A DNA stretch of 64,000 nt from Neglectibacter sp. X58. Its GTDB lineage: Bacteria > Bacillota > Clostridia > Oscillospirales > Acutalibacteraceae. A program made the position numbers and the translations under genes. The stretch covers positions 1-64,000 of the forward strand of contig NZ_QWEO01000008.1 of assembly GCF_009936035.1 (NCBI RefSeq), read 5' to 3'. Positions 22,001 through 30,697 of the stretch are shown here, piece by piece. How positions within the stretch are numbered: the stretch's first letter is position 1; every line of letters begins with the position of its first letter. The notes under the pieces were generated by a model. That model searched no databases. It had not been told where the DNA came from and saw nothing but the letters and a program-made list of their open reading frames with translations.

Positions 22001-23302
22001 ATGTTTCAGGATACCATCCGCCGGGTGCAGCAGGCTGAAACCATCGGCCACACCGGCAAAATTGAGAATATCGTGGGCATGTCCATTGAGGCCTCCGGCA
22101 GCCGCGCGGCTGTAGGGGACATCTGCCGTATTTACAGCGGCGAGTCCGGGGGGCAGATTCCCGCGGAGGTGGTGGGGTTCAAAAATGACCGCATCCTCCT
22201 GATGCCCTACAGCGAGATGACCGGAATCTCCTCCGGGAATTTTGTGCGCAACACCGGGCACCAGCTCCGTATGCGGGTAGGCCCTTTCCTCAAGGGCCGC
22301 ATTATCAACGCCCTGGGCCAGCCCATAGATGACATGGGTGCCTTTGAGGGCGGCGATTCCTACTGCATCGGCAGTTCCTACATAAACCCCCTGTCCCGCC
22401 CTCCCATCCGGGAGCGCATGGAGTTCGGGGTCAAGGCCATCGACGGCCTCCTTACCATCGGCAAGGGCCAGCGCATGGGTATCTTTGCCGGCTCCGGCGT
22501 AGGCAAAAGCACGCTCTTAGGCATGATAGCCAAAAACGTAAAAGCAGATATCAACGTTATCGCCCTGGTGGGCGAACGCGGGCGGGAAGTATTGGAATTT
22601 GTGCAGAAAGACCTGGGGGAGGAGGGCATGGCCCGCTCTGTGCTGGTGGTGGCCACCTCCGACCAGCCCGCCATGCTGCGGATGAAGTGCCCTTCCGTAG
22701 CCACAGGCATTGCCGAGTATTTCCGGGATCAGGGCTATGACGTGCTCCTGATGATGGATTCCCTCACCCGTTTCGCCATGGCCCAGCGGGAAATCGGTCT
22801 GGCAATTGGGGAGCCGCCAGTGGCCAGAGGCTACACCCCTTCCATCTATGCAGAGCTGCCCAAGCTTTTGGAGCGCAGCGGAAACTTCAAGCGGGGATCC
22901 ATCACCGCCATCTACACGGTGCTGGTGGAAGGCGACGACACCAACGAACCGATTGCCGATACAGTGCGCGGCATCCTGGACGGGCACATTGTGCTGTCCC
23001 GGCAGCTTGCGGCCCAGAACCACTATCCCGCCATCGACATCGGGGCCAGCATTTCCCGTCTGATGGTGGAAATCGTGGACACAGAGCACCAGCGGCTGGC
23101 CTCCCGGCTGCGGGATATTTTAAGCATATATAACCAGAACGCAGACCTTGTCTCTATAGGCGCCTATAAAGCGGGCACCAACCAGAAGCTGGACTTTGCC
23201 CTGACCAAGATTGACGAGATAAACGGCTTCCTCATGCAGGGCACCAAAGAGGTTTTCAATTACGAACAGTGCCTGGCGGAGTTACATAAAATATTACAGT
23301 AA
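22001..23302 (+). CDS. fliI: Flagellar export ATPase FliI
   Basis: FliI is the cytoplasmic hexameric ATPase of the flagellar type III export machine, related to F1-beta. The 433-residue protein has Walker A AGSGVGKST (about 163-171), the following GERGREVLEF, Walker B VLLMMDSLTRFA, and the family stretch QREIGLAIGEPPVARGYTPS. Length is normal. The C-terminal domain ends NYEQCLAELHKILQ. It follows fliH with three bases between and precedes fliJ by 14 bases. Confidence 0.97.
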   Translation: MFQDTIRRVQQAETIGHTGKIENIVGMSIEASGSRAAVGDICRIYSGESGGQIPAEVVGFKNDRILLMPYSEMTGISSGNFVRNTGHQLRMRVGPFLKGRIINALGQPIDDMGAFEGGDSYCIGSSYINPLSRPPIRERMEFGVKAIDGLLTIGKGQRMGIFAGSGVGKSTLLGMIAKNVKADINVIALVGERGREVLEFVQKDLGEEGMARSVLVVATSDQPAMLRMKCPSVATGIAEYFRDQGYDVLLMMDSLTRFAMAQREIGLAIGEPPVARGYTPSIYAELPKLLERSGNFKRGSITAIYTVLVEGDDTNEPIADTVRGILDGHIVLSRQLAAQNHYPAIDIGASISRLMVEIVDTEHQRLASRLRDILSIYNQNADLVSIGAYKAGTNQKLDFALTKIDEINGFLMQGTKEVFNYEQCLAELHKILQ

Positions 23303-23316
23303 AGGGGTGATGGGCC

Positions 23317-23763
23317 ATGAAGAAGTTTAAATTCCAGTTGGATACTGTCCTGCGCTATAAAGGGCAGGTGCTGGACACCCGACTCCAAGAGCATGGGCAG
23401 GTGCTGGCACAGGTACACCGGCAGGAGGACGTGCTGGAGGAGGCCCAGGAGAATCTGTGGGATTATCTGGAGGAATACCGGGAAAAGCAGGCCGCCGGCA
23501 TGACGGTTGTTGACGCCATGAAGTACCAGATGGGCATTGAAGTGCTGGAAAGAGCTGTGCAGCGGGAAGAGGAAAAGCTCCGGCGGCTGCGGCAGTTGGA
23601 AGAAGAAAAACGGGCGCGGGTGGTGGAGGCCAAACAGGAAACCTCCACTTTGGAGCGGCTCAAAGAGATAAAGCAAGGGGAGTATAACAGCGCCTTAGCC
23701 AAAGAGGAGGAAAAGCTGATAGATGATTTGGTCAGCGCAAGGCGGGCGGCGCAGCATGTGTAA
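23317..23763 (+). CDS. fliJ: Flagellar export protein FliJ
   Basis: FliJ is a coiled-coil protein that works like a gamma stalk in the FliI ring and cycles chaperones. The 148-residue protein starts MKKFKFQLDTVLRYKGQ, the usual FliJ beginning, and is helical throughout with heptad pattern and many Glu, Gln and Arg residues. Two halves suggest a two-stranded antiparallel coil. The ribosome site is AAAGGGGTGA. It ends the first tight block; a 183-base gap with its own promoter follows. Confidence 0.92.
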   Translation: MKKFKFQLDTVLRYKGQVLDTRLQEHGQVLAQVHRQEDVLEEAQENLWDYLEEYREKQAAGMTVVDAMKYQMGIEVLERAVQREEEKLRRLRQLEEEKRARVVEAKQETSTLERLKEIKQGEYNSALAKEEEKLIDDLVSARRAAQHV

Positions 23764-23792
23764 AGACTGTGCAACTTTTTTTGTAAAAACTG

Positions 23793-23821
23793 ATGACAGC
23801 CAGAAAAAGATAGTGTATAAT
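23793..23821 (+). promoter_or_regulatory. Internal sigma-A promoter before fliK
   Basis: ATGACA (23793-23798) and TATAAT (23816-23821) are 17 bases apart. Downstream, CGGTGTTT and AAACACCG form an 8-bp hairpin followed by a T-rich stretch, so the leader may be partly attenuated. Confidence 0.7.
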
Positions 23822-23946
23822 AAAGTGTGGCTTGTCGGTGTTTCCCGAAAAACACCGGTTTGACGGTTTTTCTGAAACAGGCGTATAAGGCTGGGGAGGC
23901 CCAGCGTACACATAGATAGCACGGATACAGAAAGGAGGTGGACAAA

Positions 23947-25065
23947 ATGCAGGTGAATTCTTTCTTCCAGGGAATGCTGAACATCGGCGCTCCCGGCAGC
24001 CAGGGAACATCCCAGGGCGCTTCTTCCGAGGAAATCGCCAAGCAGTTTGAAGACATGCTGACAGAGCATGCCCAGCAGAACAAGCAGGAGAAGCCCGCCG
24101 TAAAAAAGGACGGGGAAACAGCGGAGAAGCAGCCCCAGCAGCCCCAGGACGGGAAACAGGAAGCTGTCCCGGAGGAGGGCCAGGAGGTAGCTGCGGGCTT
24201 GGTAATGTCCCAGCCGGTGGTGCTTTTTGACGTGATCCCCGCGGAAAACGGCCAGCAGATCCCGGCCGGAGTCGATCCCCTGGCAGGCGTGCAGGAGCAG
24301 GCCCCCATACTCCAGGAGCAGGCGCTTCCGGAAGCCGTGCAGGAGCAGGCCGCTGCGCCGCAGCGGCCGGAGGTGGAAATCCCCCAGGAGCAGCCTGTAC
24401 TGCAAGAGGCTGAACAGCCAGTCGCCCCAGTGGAGCCCCAGCCCGAAACCCCTGAAACAGAGGTGGAGGCAAGGCCCCAGGAGCAGCCAAAGCTTCAGGT
24501 GGAAAGCGAAACCACCCCTGTGGCGGATCAGGCTCAGGATGCTGACACAGACGTGCAGGAAATCTGGTATGACGGCGCCCGCCCCGTGTTCCAGCGGGAG
24601 ACGGCAGCCCCTGTAAAGGTAGGGGAGAACTACGAGCCTGTGGCCCCGGAGGAGGCAGACGCCCCCCAGCAGCTTATGAACAGGCTGGGCCAGATGCTGG
24701 AGCAGGGCGACACCCATGTGGAAATCAACCTGGCCCCGGCAAACCTGGGTAAAATGACGATTTCCATCACCCGCACCCAGGAAGGCGCCCTTCATGTGGT
24801 GCTGGGCGCGGTAAGCCAGAAGGCCACAGATCTTCTGCAGCAGAACAGCGGGAGCCTTCAAAGCCTGCTGGCAGCAGGGAACCAGGGCGAAGTGCGCATT
24901 GAGGTGCAGCAGCAGGATCCCCAGGAGCAGCTCAACCAGTTCCTGAACCCCGACGAGCAGAACAGGCAGCAGCAGAACCAGCAGCAGAAGCCCCAGAAGC
25001 AGGCGGCCTCCGAAGACTTTATCCAGCAGCTCCGTTTAGGGCTGGTTGATAAAGAGGAGGAGTAA
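23947..25065 (+). CDS. fliK: Flagellar hook-length control protein FliK
   Basis: FliK is exported as a molecular ruler and switches the export gate from hook to filament substrates. The 372-residue protein has a long low-complexity Gln/Glu/Pro middle (about 45-240, the ruler) and a C-terminal hook-length domain. That domain starts near LMNRLGQMLEQGDTHVEINL and continues PANLGKMTISITRTQEG, with a final Gln-rich tail. The ATG at 23947 is chosen because the in-frame GTG at 23938 is part of the ribosome site AGGAGGTG. It precedes flgD as usual. Confidence 0.9.
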   Translation: MQVNSFFQGMLNIGAPGSQGTSQGASSEEIAKQFEDMLTEHAQQNKQEKPAVKKDGETAEKQPQQPQDGKQEAVPEEGQEVAAGLVMSQPVVLFDVIPAENGQQIPAGVDPLAGVQEQAPILQEQALPEAVQEQAAAPQRPEVEIPQEQPVLQEAEQPVAPVEPQPETPETEVEARPQEQPKLQVESETTPVADQAQDADTDVQEIWYDGARPVFQRETAAPVKVGENYEPVAPEEADAPQQLMNRLGQMLEQGDTHVEINLAPANLGKMTISITRTQEGALHVVLGAVSQKATDLLQQNSGSLQSLLAAGNQGEVRIEVQQQDPQEQLNQFLNPDEQNRQQQNQQQKPQKQAASEDFIQQLRLGLVDKEEE

Positions 25066-25094
25066 GCAAAACCAACTGAAAGGAGGGACAGCAC

Positions 25095-25697
25095 ATGGCA
25101 AATGATTACATGGGCGACCTTGCAACCATTATGAAAGTCCCAATCACCAACAAGGTGGCTGACAAGAGCACTAACAAGAAAGCTGGCTCCGACCTGGACA
25201 TGACCGACTTCCTCACCCTGATGGTAGCGGGCTTTAAGAACCAGGACATGGAGAACCCGGCGTCCACCTCGGACATGATGAACCAGCTTGTGCAGATGTC
25301 CGTAGTAACCGCCATCAACAACATCAACTCCCTGATAAGCGAGTCCACTGTTATGACCTATGCCGCTTCCCTGGTAGGGAAGACCGTCACGGTGGCCAAG
25401 GCGGCTGCGGGCGGCAAGGGATATGACGAAATCGAGGGCGTTGTAACAGGCACCGGCACGTTAAACGGCAAGCAGGTAATTTTCCTGGGCGAGGATACCT
25501 ACTACCTCACCGACATTATGGCAGTAGGCAAGCTCCCCGAACAGAAAGAGGAGATCGACCCGGACGGCGGCGCAACGGATAAACCCGATGGTTCCGGCGG
25601 AACAGAAGGCTCTGGCGGGACGGAAGGATCCGGTTCCACAGGCGGCGACAACGGCGTAAAGCCTGATGGCAATATGAATATTCCGTCTGCGATATAA
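25095..25697 (+). CDS. flgD: Hook assembly scaffold FlgD
   Basis: FlgD caps the growing hook and is later lost. The 200-residue protein has the conserved N-region LDMTDFLTLMVAGFKNQDMENPASTSDMMNQLVQMSVVTAINNI (quoted in part by position, residues about 35-78). A beta domain with GKTVTVAKAAAGG and GEDTYYLTDIMAVGKL follows. The last 40 residues are a Gly/Ser/Asp repeat tail of low complexity. Ribosome site AGGAGGGAC. It lies between fliK and the TIGR02530 gene. Confidence 0.93.
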   Translation: MANDYMGDLATIMKVPITNKVADKSTNKKAGSDLDMTDFLTLMVAGFKNQDMENPASTSDMMNQLVQMSVVTAINNINSLISESTVMTYAASLVGKTVTVAKAAAGGKGYDEIEGVVTGTGTLNGKQVIFLGEDTYYLTDIMAVGKLPEQKEEIDPDGGATDKPDGSGGTEGSGGTEGSGSTGGDNGVKPDGNMNIPSAI

Positions 25698-25733
25698 GCC
25701 CGGGCTATTTGCAAGAGGAAGGATGGCCCAACC

Positions 25734-26105
25734 ATGATTGACAGAATCTCAAGGGGGGCGGGGGTTGCCAATGCCCCTGGCACGAAGCAGGCAGCGGCTT
25801 CCCAGAAACAGCGCCAAAGCTTTGGGCAGGTGCTGCAGGGAGAGCTGCAAAACCAGGTGAACTTTTCCAAACATGCCATTTCCCGGGCAGAAGAACGGGG
25901 AATCGAGCTGACGCCCACCTTGATGGAAAAACTGGCGGGGTCGCTGGAAAAGGCCCAGGAAAAAGGCGCTAAAAACATATTGGCATTTGACGCCACACAG
26001 GCCTTCATCATTAACGTCCCTTACGGACGGGTCATCACAACCATGAGCCAGGATGAGATGAAGGAGAATATTTTCACAAACATTGACGGCGCTGTGCTCC
26101 TGTAA
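25734..26105 (+). CDS. Conserved flagellar operon protein, TIGR02530 type
   Basis: This 123-residue protein matches the small family found between flgD and flgE in many Firmicutes and spirochaetes. Hallmarks are the FSKHAISRAEERGIELTP stretch (near residues 43-60), a following helix LEKAQEKGAKN, and AFIINVPYGRVITTM near the end. The function is not established; a role in hook assembly is assumed from position. The ATG at 25734 follows GAGGAAGGATGG. No signal peptide or membrane segment. Confidence 0.85.
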   Translation: MIDRISRGAGVANAPGTKQAAASQKQRQSFGQVLQGELQNQVNFSKHAISRAEERGIELTPTLMEKLAGSLEKAQEKGAKNILAFDATQAFIINVPYGRVITTMSQDEMKENIFTNIDGAVLL

Positions 26106-26226
26106 AAATAAATTATACAGATAGCCGGACCCACCGGGGGCCTTCTGCCCCCACGGGATGCTATGGCAGGCGGCCCGAATGACTGCCTGCCGGCAGCGCC
26201 CACATTATAAAGGAGAAATTATCCCT

Positions 26227-27531
26227 ATGACTGGTGCAATGTATTCCGCTGTTGCCGGCCTGCGCGCTCACATGAACGCGTTGAACGTAATCGGCAACAA
26301 CATTTCCAACGTAAACACAAACGCATATAAGGCCTCGCGCTATACATTCCTGGAGTCCATGTACTCCAACGTCCGCGGCGGTTCTGACGGCACCACCATC
26401 GTGGGCGGCAGAAACCCCGCCCAGAACGGCTATGGCGCCTCCATCGGCACCATCGACCTGGACATGAGCACAAAAAACTTCACCCCCACAGGCATCAACG
26501 GCGACTGCATGATCAACGGCAACGGCTTCTTCATCGTGGGTGACAAGAACAACGTAATCGGCAACAGCTCCGACCTGAAAGACATGCTCCTCACCCGCCA
26601 TGGCGACCTTGCCTTTGACAACCAGGGCTATCTGGTAGACGGCAACGGCAAGGTAGTATATGGCTACCTGGCAACGGAGAAAATGGTGCAGAACGACGAG
26701 GGTGACTGGGTGCCTCAGTACGAGGGCCAACCCCACCTCACCGCCATGCGCCTGCCCATGACCGTGAAAAAAGAGTGCTGGGTCATGACAGACGCCCAAG
26801 GCCAGGTACACATTACTGGTGAAAAGCCAGCCGTAGGCCAAACGATTGATGGCATCACACTGGATGAAAACAACATCAACGAATGGATCCACAAAGAAGT
26901 AGGCGACTGCATTTCTCCCGGCTATCGGCAGATTCCGACCGCAGCGGACGGAACAGTGGCTCCTACAGATCCTTGGGAATTTGTGGATTATGAAAATTCA
27001 GAGTTTGTCAGCGACAGCCGCGCCCTGGTGGACAACATCAGCATTGATGAAAAGTCCGGACGGGTAACCGCCACCACCCAGAATGGCAAAGTGGTTGTCT
27101 GCGGATACATCGCCATCGCCAAGGTGGATAACCCCAACGGCGTTTCCCACATCGACGGCCACTATTATCAGGCGCTGGAAGGCGCGGGCCGCGTCCACGC
27201 CACCTCTATCGGCCACGCCGTGCAGAACAGCCATGGGCCGGTTATGGATAATACGACAAATCCGCCAACTGTGAAAGAGCCTGCAAGTTTAGGCTGGCGT
27301 GGCACTGATGCCAACGATCCCACTGTAGGTTCCGGTATCCCCGGCGAATACGAAGGCATCCTGAACTCCGGCGGCACCACCCTGATCACCGGCGGCCTGG
27401 AGTCCTCCGGCACAGACCTTGCTTCTGAAATCAGCAACATGATTCTCGTACAGCGCGGCTATCAGGCCAATACCCGTATCGTAACCGTTACAGACACCAT
27501 GCTGGAAGAACTTGTGAACATGAAGCGATAA
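26227..27531 (+). CDS. flgE: Flagellar hook protein FlgE
   Basis: FlgE polymerises into the flexible hook outside the cell. The 434-residue protein starts MTGAMYSAVAGLRAHMNALN, then VIGNNISNVNTNAYKASR, the rod/hook N-terminal signature. It ends with GLESSGTDLASEISNMILVQRGYQANTRIVTVTDTMLEELVNMKR-type sequence over the last 45 residues. The FlgE/F/G core is near residues 80-150; the middle is variable and locally less G+C-rich. The start at 26227 follows AAAGGAGAAA; upstream in-frame codons lie in non-coding sequence. It precedes flbD. Confidence 0.95.
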   Translation: MTGAMYSAVAGLRAHMNALNVIGNNISNVNTNAYKASRYTFLESMYSNVRGGSDGTTIVGGRNPAQNGYGASIGTIDLDMSTKNFTPTGINGDCMINGNGFFIVGDKNNVIGNSSDLKDMLLTRHGDLAFDNQGYLVDGNGKVVYGYLATEKMVQNDEGDWVPQYEGQPHLTAMRLPMTVKKECWVMTDAQGQVHITGEKPAVGQTIDGITLDENNINEWIHKEVGDCISPGYRQIPTAADGTVAPTDPWEFVDYENSEFVSDSRALVDNISIDEKSGRVTATTQNGKVVVCGYIAIAKVDNPNGVSHIDGHYYQALEGAGRVHATSIGHAVQNSHGPVMDNTTNPPTVKEPASLGWRGTDANDPTVGSGIPGEYEGILNSGGTTLITGGLESSGTDLASEISNMILVQRGYQANTRIVTVTDTMLEELVNMKR

Positions 27532-27619
27532 AAATAAACAAGGCCACCAAAAGCGGGGAAAATCCCAGAGGTTTCATCCCCGCTTCGGCGTGGCTGTATT
27601 GAGAAAGGCGATGAACTGG

Positions 27620-27838
27620 ATGATCACACTGACTAAAACAAACAAGGAACGGTTTTTGGTGAACCACATGCAGATCGAATGTATCGAGATGATCCCCGGC
27701 ACAAAGGTGGTCATGATGAACCACGACTTTTACCTTGTAGAGGAAAGCGCCCAGGAGATCATTCAGAAGATTGCGGACTATAACGCCAAGGTAATGGACA
27801 TCCGCCGGGAAGTAACCGTAACAAACGCTAGAAGATAA
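27620..27838 (+). CDS. flbD: FlbD-family small flagellar protein
   Basis: This 72-residue protein matches the FlbD/YlzI family found just after flgE in Firmicutes: MITLTKTNKERFLVNHMQIE, then IEMIPGTKVVMMNHDFYLVEES. It should not be confused with the unrelated Caulobacter regulator FlbD. The role is unknown. The ATG at 27620 gives the normal family N-terminus; the ATG at 27611 lies only two bases after AAAGG and is less likely. motA follows after 56 bases. Confidence 0.85.
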   Translation: MITLTKTNKERFLVNHMQIECIEMIPGTKVVMMNHDFYLVEESAQEIIQKIADYNAKVMDIRREVTVTNARR

Positions 27839-27894
27839 GCGCAGACGCTGACATACAGCGCCCGGGAATATCGACTGAATGAGGGTGACGTTTT

Positions 27895-28707
27895 ATGAAC
27901 ATAGGATATTTTATAGGTCTGCTGGTGGCAATCGCGGTTATGTTGCTGGGTATGATGGGCTTCCCCGAAATCAACCCTTCGCTGATAACAAACTTTGGCG
28001 ACGGCCCTAGCGTTATGATCGTTATCGGGTGTACGCTGGGCATTGTTCTGGCCAGCTTCCCCCTGAAAACAGTGTTAGGAATCCCGAAGCATTTCGGCAT
28101 TTTGCTGAAAAACCCCAAGATGACTTCCGATGTAGTCATCAACCGCCTGGTGGATTTGGCGGGCATTGCCCGTAAGGACGGCCTGCTGGCCCTGGAAGAA
28201 CACGCCAACCAGGAGGAAGACCCCTTCTTTAAACAGGCTATTATGCTCATTGTGGACGCCAACGACCCCGACCGGGTCCGCGCCACCTTGGAGAATGATA
28301 TAGAATGCATGTCCGCCCGGCACAACGCGGCCGCGGCCCTGTATGACAAAGGCTCTGCGGTGGCCCCGGCTTTCGGCATGGTGGGCACCCTGGTGGGCCT
28401 TATCAACATGCTGCAAAACATGGACCCCACCAACGGTTCCTCCACCATCGGCAAGGACATGGGCGTGGCCCTTATCACAACCCTGTACGGCTGTGTGCTG
28501 GCCCATATGATTTTCAGCCCCATCGCCAATAACCTCCGCGTCCGCGACGAGGACGAGGTGCTCATAAAGCTGATTATCGTAGAGGGCATCACCTGCATCC
28601 AGGCTGGTGAAAACCCCAAAATGCTCAAAGAAAAGCTCTTAACCTTCGTGGCGCAGAAGCAGCGCGAAAAGATTGGAGCAGGCAGCGGCGGCGGCAGCGG
28701 CGAGTAA
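27895..28707 (+). CDS. motA: Flagellar motor stator protein MotA
   Basis: MotA forms the proton- or sodium-driven stator with MotB and pushes on FliG. The 270-residue protein has four membrane segments (about 4-22, 33-52, 150-172, 180-202) and the large cytoplasmic loop between 2 and 3. The family motif PAFGMVGTLVGLINML is in TM3 and GVALITTLYGCVLAHMIF in TM4. The C-terminus ends in a Gly/Ser-rich tail. The ribosome site GAGGGTGACG precedes the ATG. It is followed by motB after 55 bases. Confidence 0.96.
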   Translation: MNIGYFIGLLVAIAVMLLGMMGFPEINPSLITNFGDGPSVMIVIGCTLGIVLASFPLKTVLGIPKHFGILLKNPKMTSDVVINRLVDLAGIARKDGLLALEEHANQEEDPFFKQAIMLIVDANDPDRVRATLENDIECMSARHNAAAALYDKGSAVAPAFGMVGTLVGLINMLQNMDPTNGSSTIGKDMGVALITTLYGCVLAHMIFSPIANNLRVRDEDEVLIKLIIVEGITCIQAGENPKMLKEKLLTFVAQKQREKIGAGSGGGSGE

Positions 28708-28762
28708 GCTTCCCTGCCTGCGGCCCTGCATAGAAACTAGGTAAAGGAAGTGACTTGCTGCC

Positions 28763-29671
28763 ATGAAAATGAAAAAGAGCGACGGGGGTGGCGGCGGCGC
28801 CAACTGGATGGACACCTATGGCGACATGGTTACCCTGTTGTTATGCTTCTTCGTGCTTTTGTATTCCATGTCCACTGTAGACGAAAACAAGTGGAAAGCT
28901 CTGGTGCAAAGCTTCAATCCGGACGCCATCGAAACCCCGACCGATCCAAAGGGCAACGATGGGCCTAACGCCGATCCCCTGCTGCCGAACGCTTCCTCCG
29001 ATACCCTCTCCCCAGAGGATATAGACGCGAAAGCCGCCCAGGAGGAAGTGGATAACGCCATGGAGGATCTGTACCAGATGCTCATGCAGTATATCCAGGA
29101 TTCCGGCAAGAACATTGAGGTAACAAAAGGTGACGGCGTGGTGTATGTAAACTTTGACGACACTGTGTTCTTTGACGGCGAGGAATACGTCATCAAGCCG
29201 GCAGGCGAAGAAACCCTCAATGTAGTCTGCGGCGTGCTGGACAATGCCGCCCCATACATCGACGAAGTCCGGGTGCTGGGCCACACCGCCCAGGCCAACG
29301 CAGACCGGCCCAATACCCCGTCAGTAGACCGGTTCCTGGCCTCGAATCGCGCTACCAATACTGTCATCTATATCCAGGAGCACACCAGCGTGCTGGATTC
29401 AGCCCGCCTGGTCAGCGAGGGATATGGCCAGCACAGGCCTATCGCTCCCAATGACAGCGAAGCCGGCCGTGCCAGGAACCGCCGGGTGGAAATGATCATT
29501 TCCGGCAAAAACATGCTGGATAAGCTGGGGGACAGCATCGAACAGTACCATACGCTTGTAAAGGGCGAGGCGCAAGCGCCCGAATCCTCTGCCCCATCTT
29601 CTGCCAGCCAGGAGGAATCCAGTACGTCCCATGACGCCGGGCTGAGTAACACAGAAGGGCAGGAGGGGTAG
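28763..29671 (+). CDS. motB: Flagellar motor stator protein MotB
   Basis: MotB anchors the stator to peptidoglycan and carries the ion-binding aspartate. The 302-residue protein has one N-terminal membrane segment with the motif WMDTYGDMVTLLLCFFVLLY; Asp21 is the ion site. A plug/linker region follows and then the OmpA-like peptidoglycan domain with VRVLGHTAQANA, LASNRATNTVIYIQE and AGRARNRRVEMII. The ion type (proton or sodium) cannot be read safely. It ends three bases before fliM; no fliL is present between them. Confidence 0.95.
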   Translation: MKMKKSDGGGGGANWMDTYGDMVTLLLCFFVLLYSMSTVDENKWKALVQSFNPDAIETPTDPKGNDGPNADPLLPNASSDTLSPEDIDAKAAQEEVDNAMEDLYQMLMQYIQDSGKNIEVTKGDGVVYVNFDDTVFFDGEEYVIKPAGEETLNVVCGVLDNAAPYIDEVRVLGHTAQANADRPNTPSVDRFLASNRATNTVIYIQEHTSVLDSARLVSEGYGQHRPIAPNDSEAGRARNRRVEMIISGKNMLDKLGDSIEQYHTLVKGEAQAPESSAPSSASQEESSTSHDAGLSNTEGQEG

Positions 29672-29674
29672 TCC

Positions 29675-30697
29675 ATGGCGGAGGTATTATCACAAGCGCA
29701 GATTGACGCGCTTCTAAACTCCATGAACGGCGGGGGCGGCGATTCTTCCCCGAAAAAGGAAGAGGCCCCGGAGAAAAAATACCGCAAGTATGATTTCTCC
29801 AGCCCCCGGAAGTTTACAAAAGACAGGCTGAAAATGCTCAGCGGCATTTTTGATAACTATTCCCGCGTTCTCAACACCCGCATAAACGGCCTTGCCCGGG
29901 CCACTTGCGAGGTGGAAGTGGAAGGCGTGGAAGAGCAGCGGTATTTCGAGTTCGCCAACGCCCTGACAGACACCATGGTGCTTACCAGCGCCCACCTGAA
30001 CCTGAAGGGGGAAGTAGAGGAAACCCCTGTGCTAATGTATGTAAGCACCCCCTTCATGGTCAGCATGATGGATCGCATGACTGGCGGGGACGGGGATGTG
30101 GTGGATGATCTGCCAGACGATTACGTTTACACGGATCTGGACTTAAAACTCTATGAAAGCCTGGTGAAGGATTTTGTCTCCATCATGGGCCGCAGTTGGG
30201 AAAACTACATCCAACTGGATTTTGAGTTCGGCAAGGTGGAGACAAACCCCACCTTGGTGCAGCTTATCGGCATGGACGAAACCGTCGTGCTGGTGGAGCT
30301 AAGCGCGAAATTCCCCAACGTGGAGGGCCGTATCAGTATCTGCCTGCCAGGAATGGTGCTGATGAATGTTTTCGCGGCAATCAACGCCGACAACCCCGCC
30401 AAGCGGGCGCACGAGGAGGACAACTCCGGGGAAATTATGGACAACCTGCGGGATTCCACCCTGGAGATACACGCCGAGCTTGCCCGCACCAGCCTGCGCT
30501 TGGGGGATGTCTACCGCCTCAGCGTGGGGGATGTCATAGACCTGAACCAGAAGCAGGACAGCCCGGTGTTCCTGCGCATAGGCGGGAACCAATGGTTTGA
30601 CGGCCTGATGGGCGTAAGCGAGAAGAAATTAGCGGTGAAGATCAAAGAGGTATATCATAACGCCGAGAGAAGGGACAGTTTGGAAAATGAGCAATGA
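29675..30697 (+). CDS. fliM: Flagellar switch protein FliM
   Basis: FliM is the middle C-ring protein that receives phospho-CheY. The 340-residue protein begins MAEVLSQAQIDALLNSMNGG, with the CheY-binding motif SQAQIDALL. The FliM core follows (YRKYDFSSPRKFTKDRL, then a CheC-like middle with GLARATCEVEVEGV and MGRSWENYI). The C-terminal SpoA domain ends the protein (LGDVYRLSVGDVIDLNQ, FLRIGGNQWFDGLMGVS). Its end overlaps fliY by 11 bases, so the two are coupled. Confidence 0.95.
   Translation: MAEVLSQAQIDALLNSMNGGGGDSSPKKEEAPEKKYRKYDFSSPRKFTKDRLKMLSGIFDNYSRVLNTRINGLARATCEVEVEGVEEQRYFEFANALTDTMVLTSAHLNLKGEVEETPVLMYVSTPFMVSMMDRMTGGDGDVVDDLPDDYVYTDLDLKLYESLVKDFVSIMGRSWENYIQLDFEFGKVETNPTLVQLIGMDETVVLVELSAKFPNVEGRISICLPGMVLMNVFAAINADNPAKRAHEEDNSGEIMDNLRDSTLEIHAELARTSLRLGDVYRLSVGDVIDLNQKQDSPVFLRIGGNQWFDGLMGVSEKKLAVKIKEVYHNAERRDSLENEQ

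Noticed and set aside
23463-24861. Long antisense frames across fliJ and fliK
   Set aside because: They mirror Gln/Glu/Pro-rich codons of fliK and have no start signals or recognisable domains.
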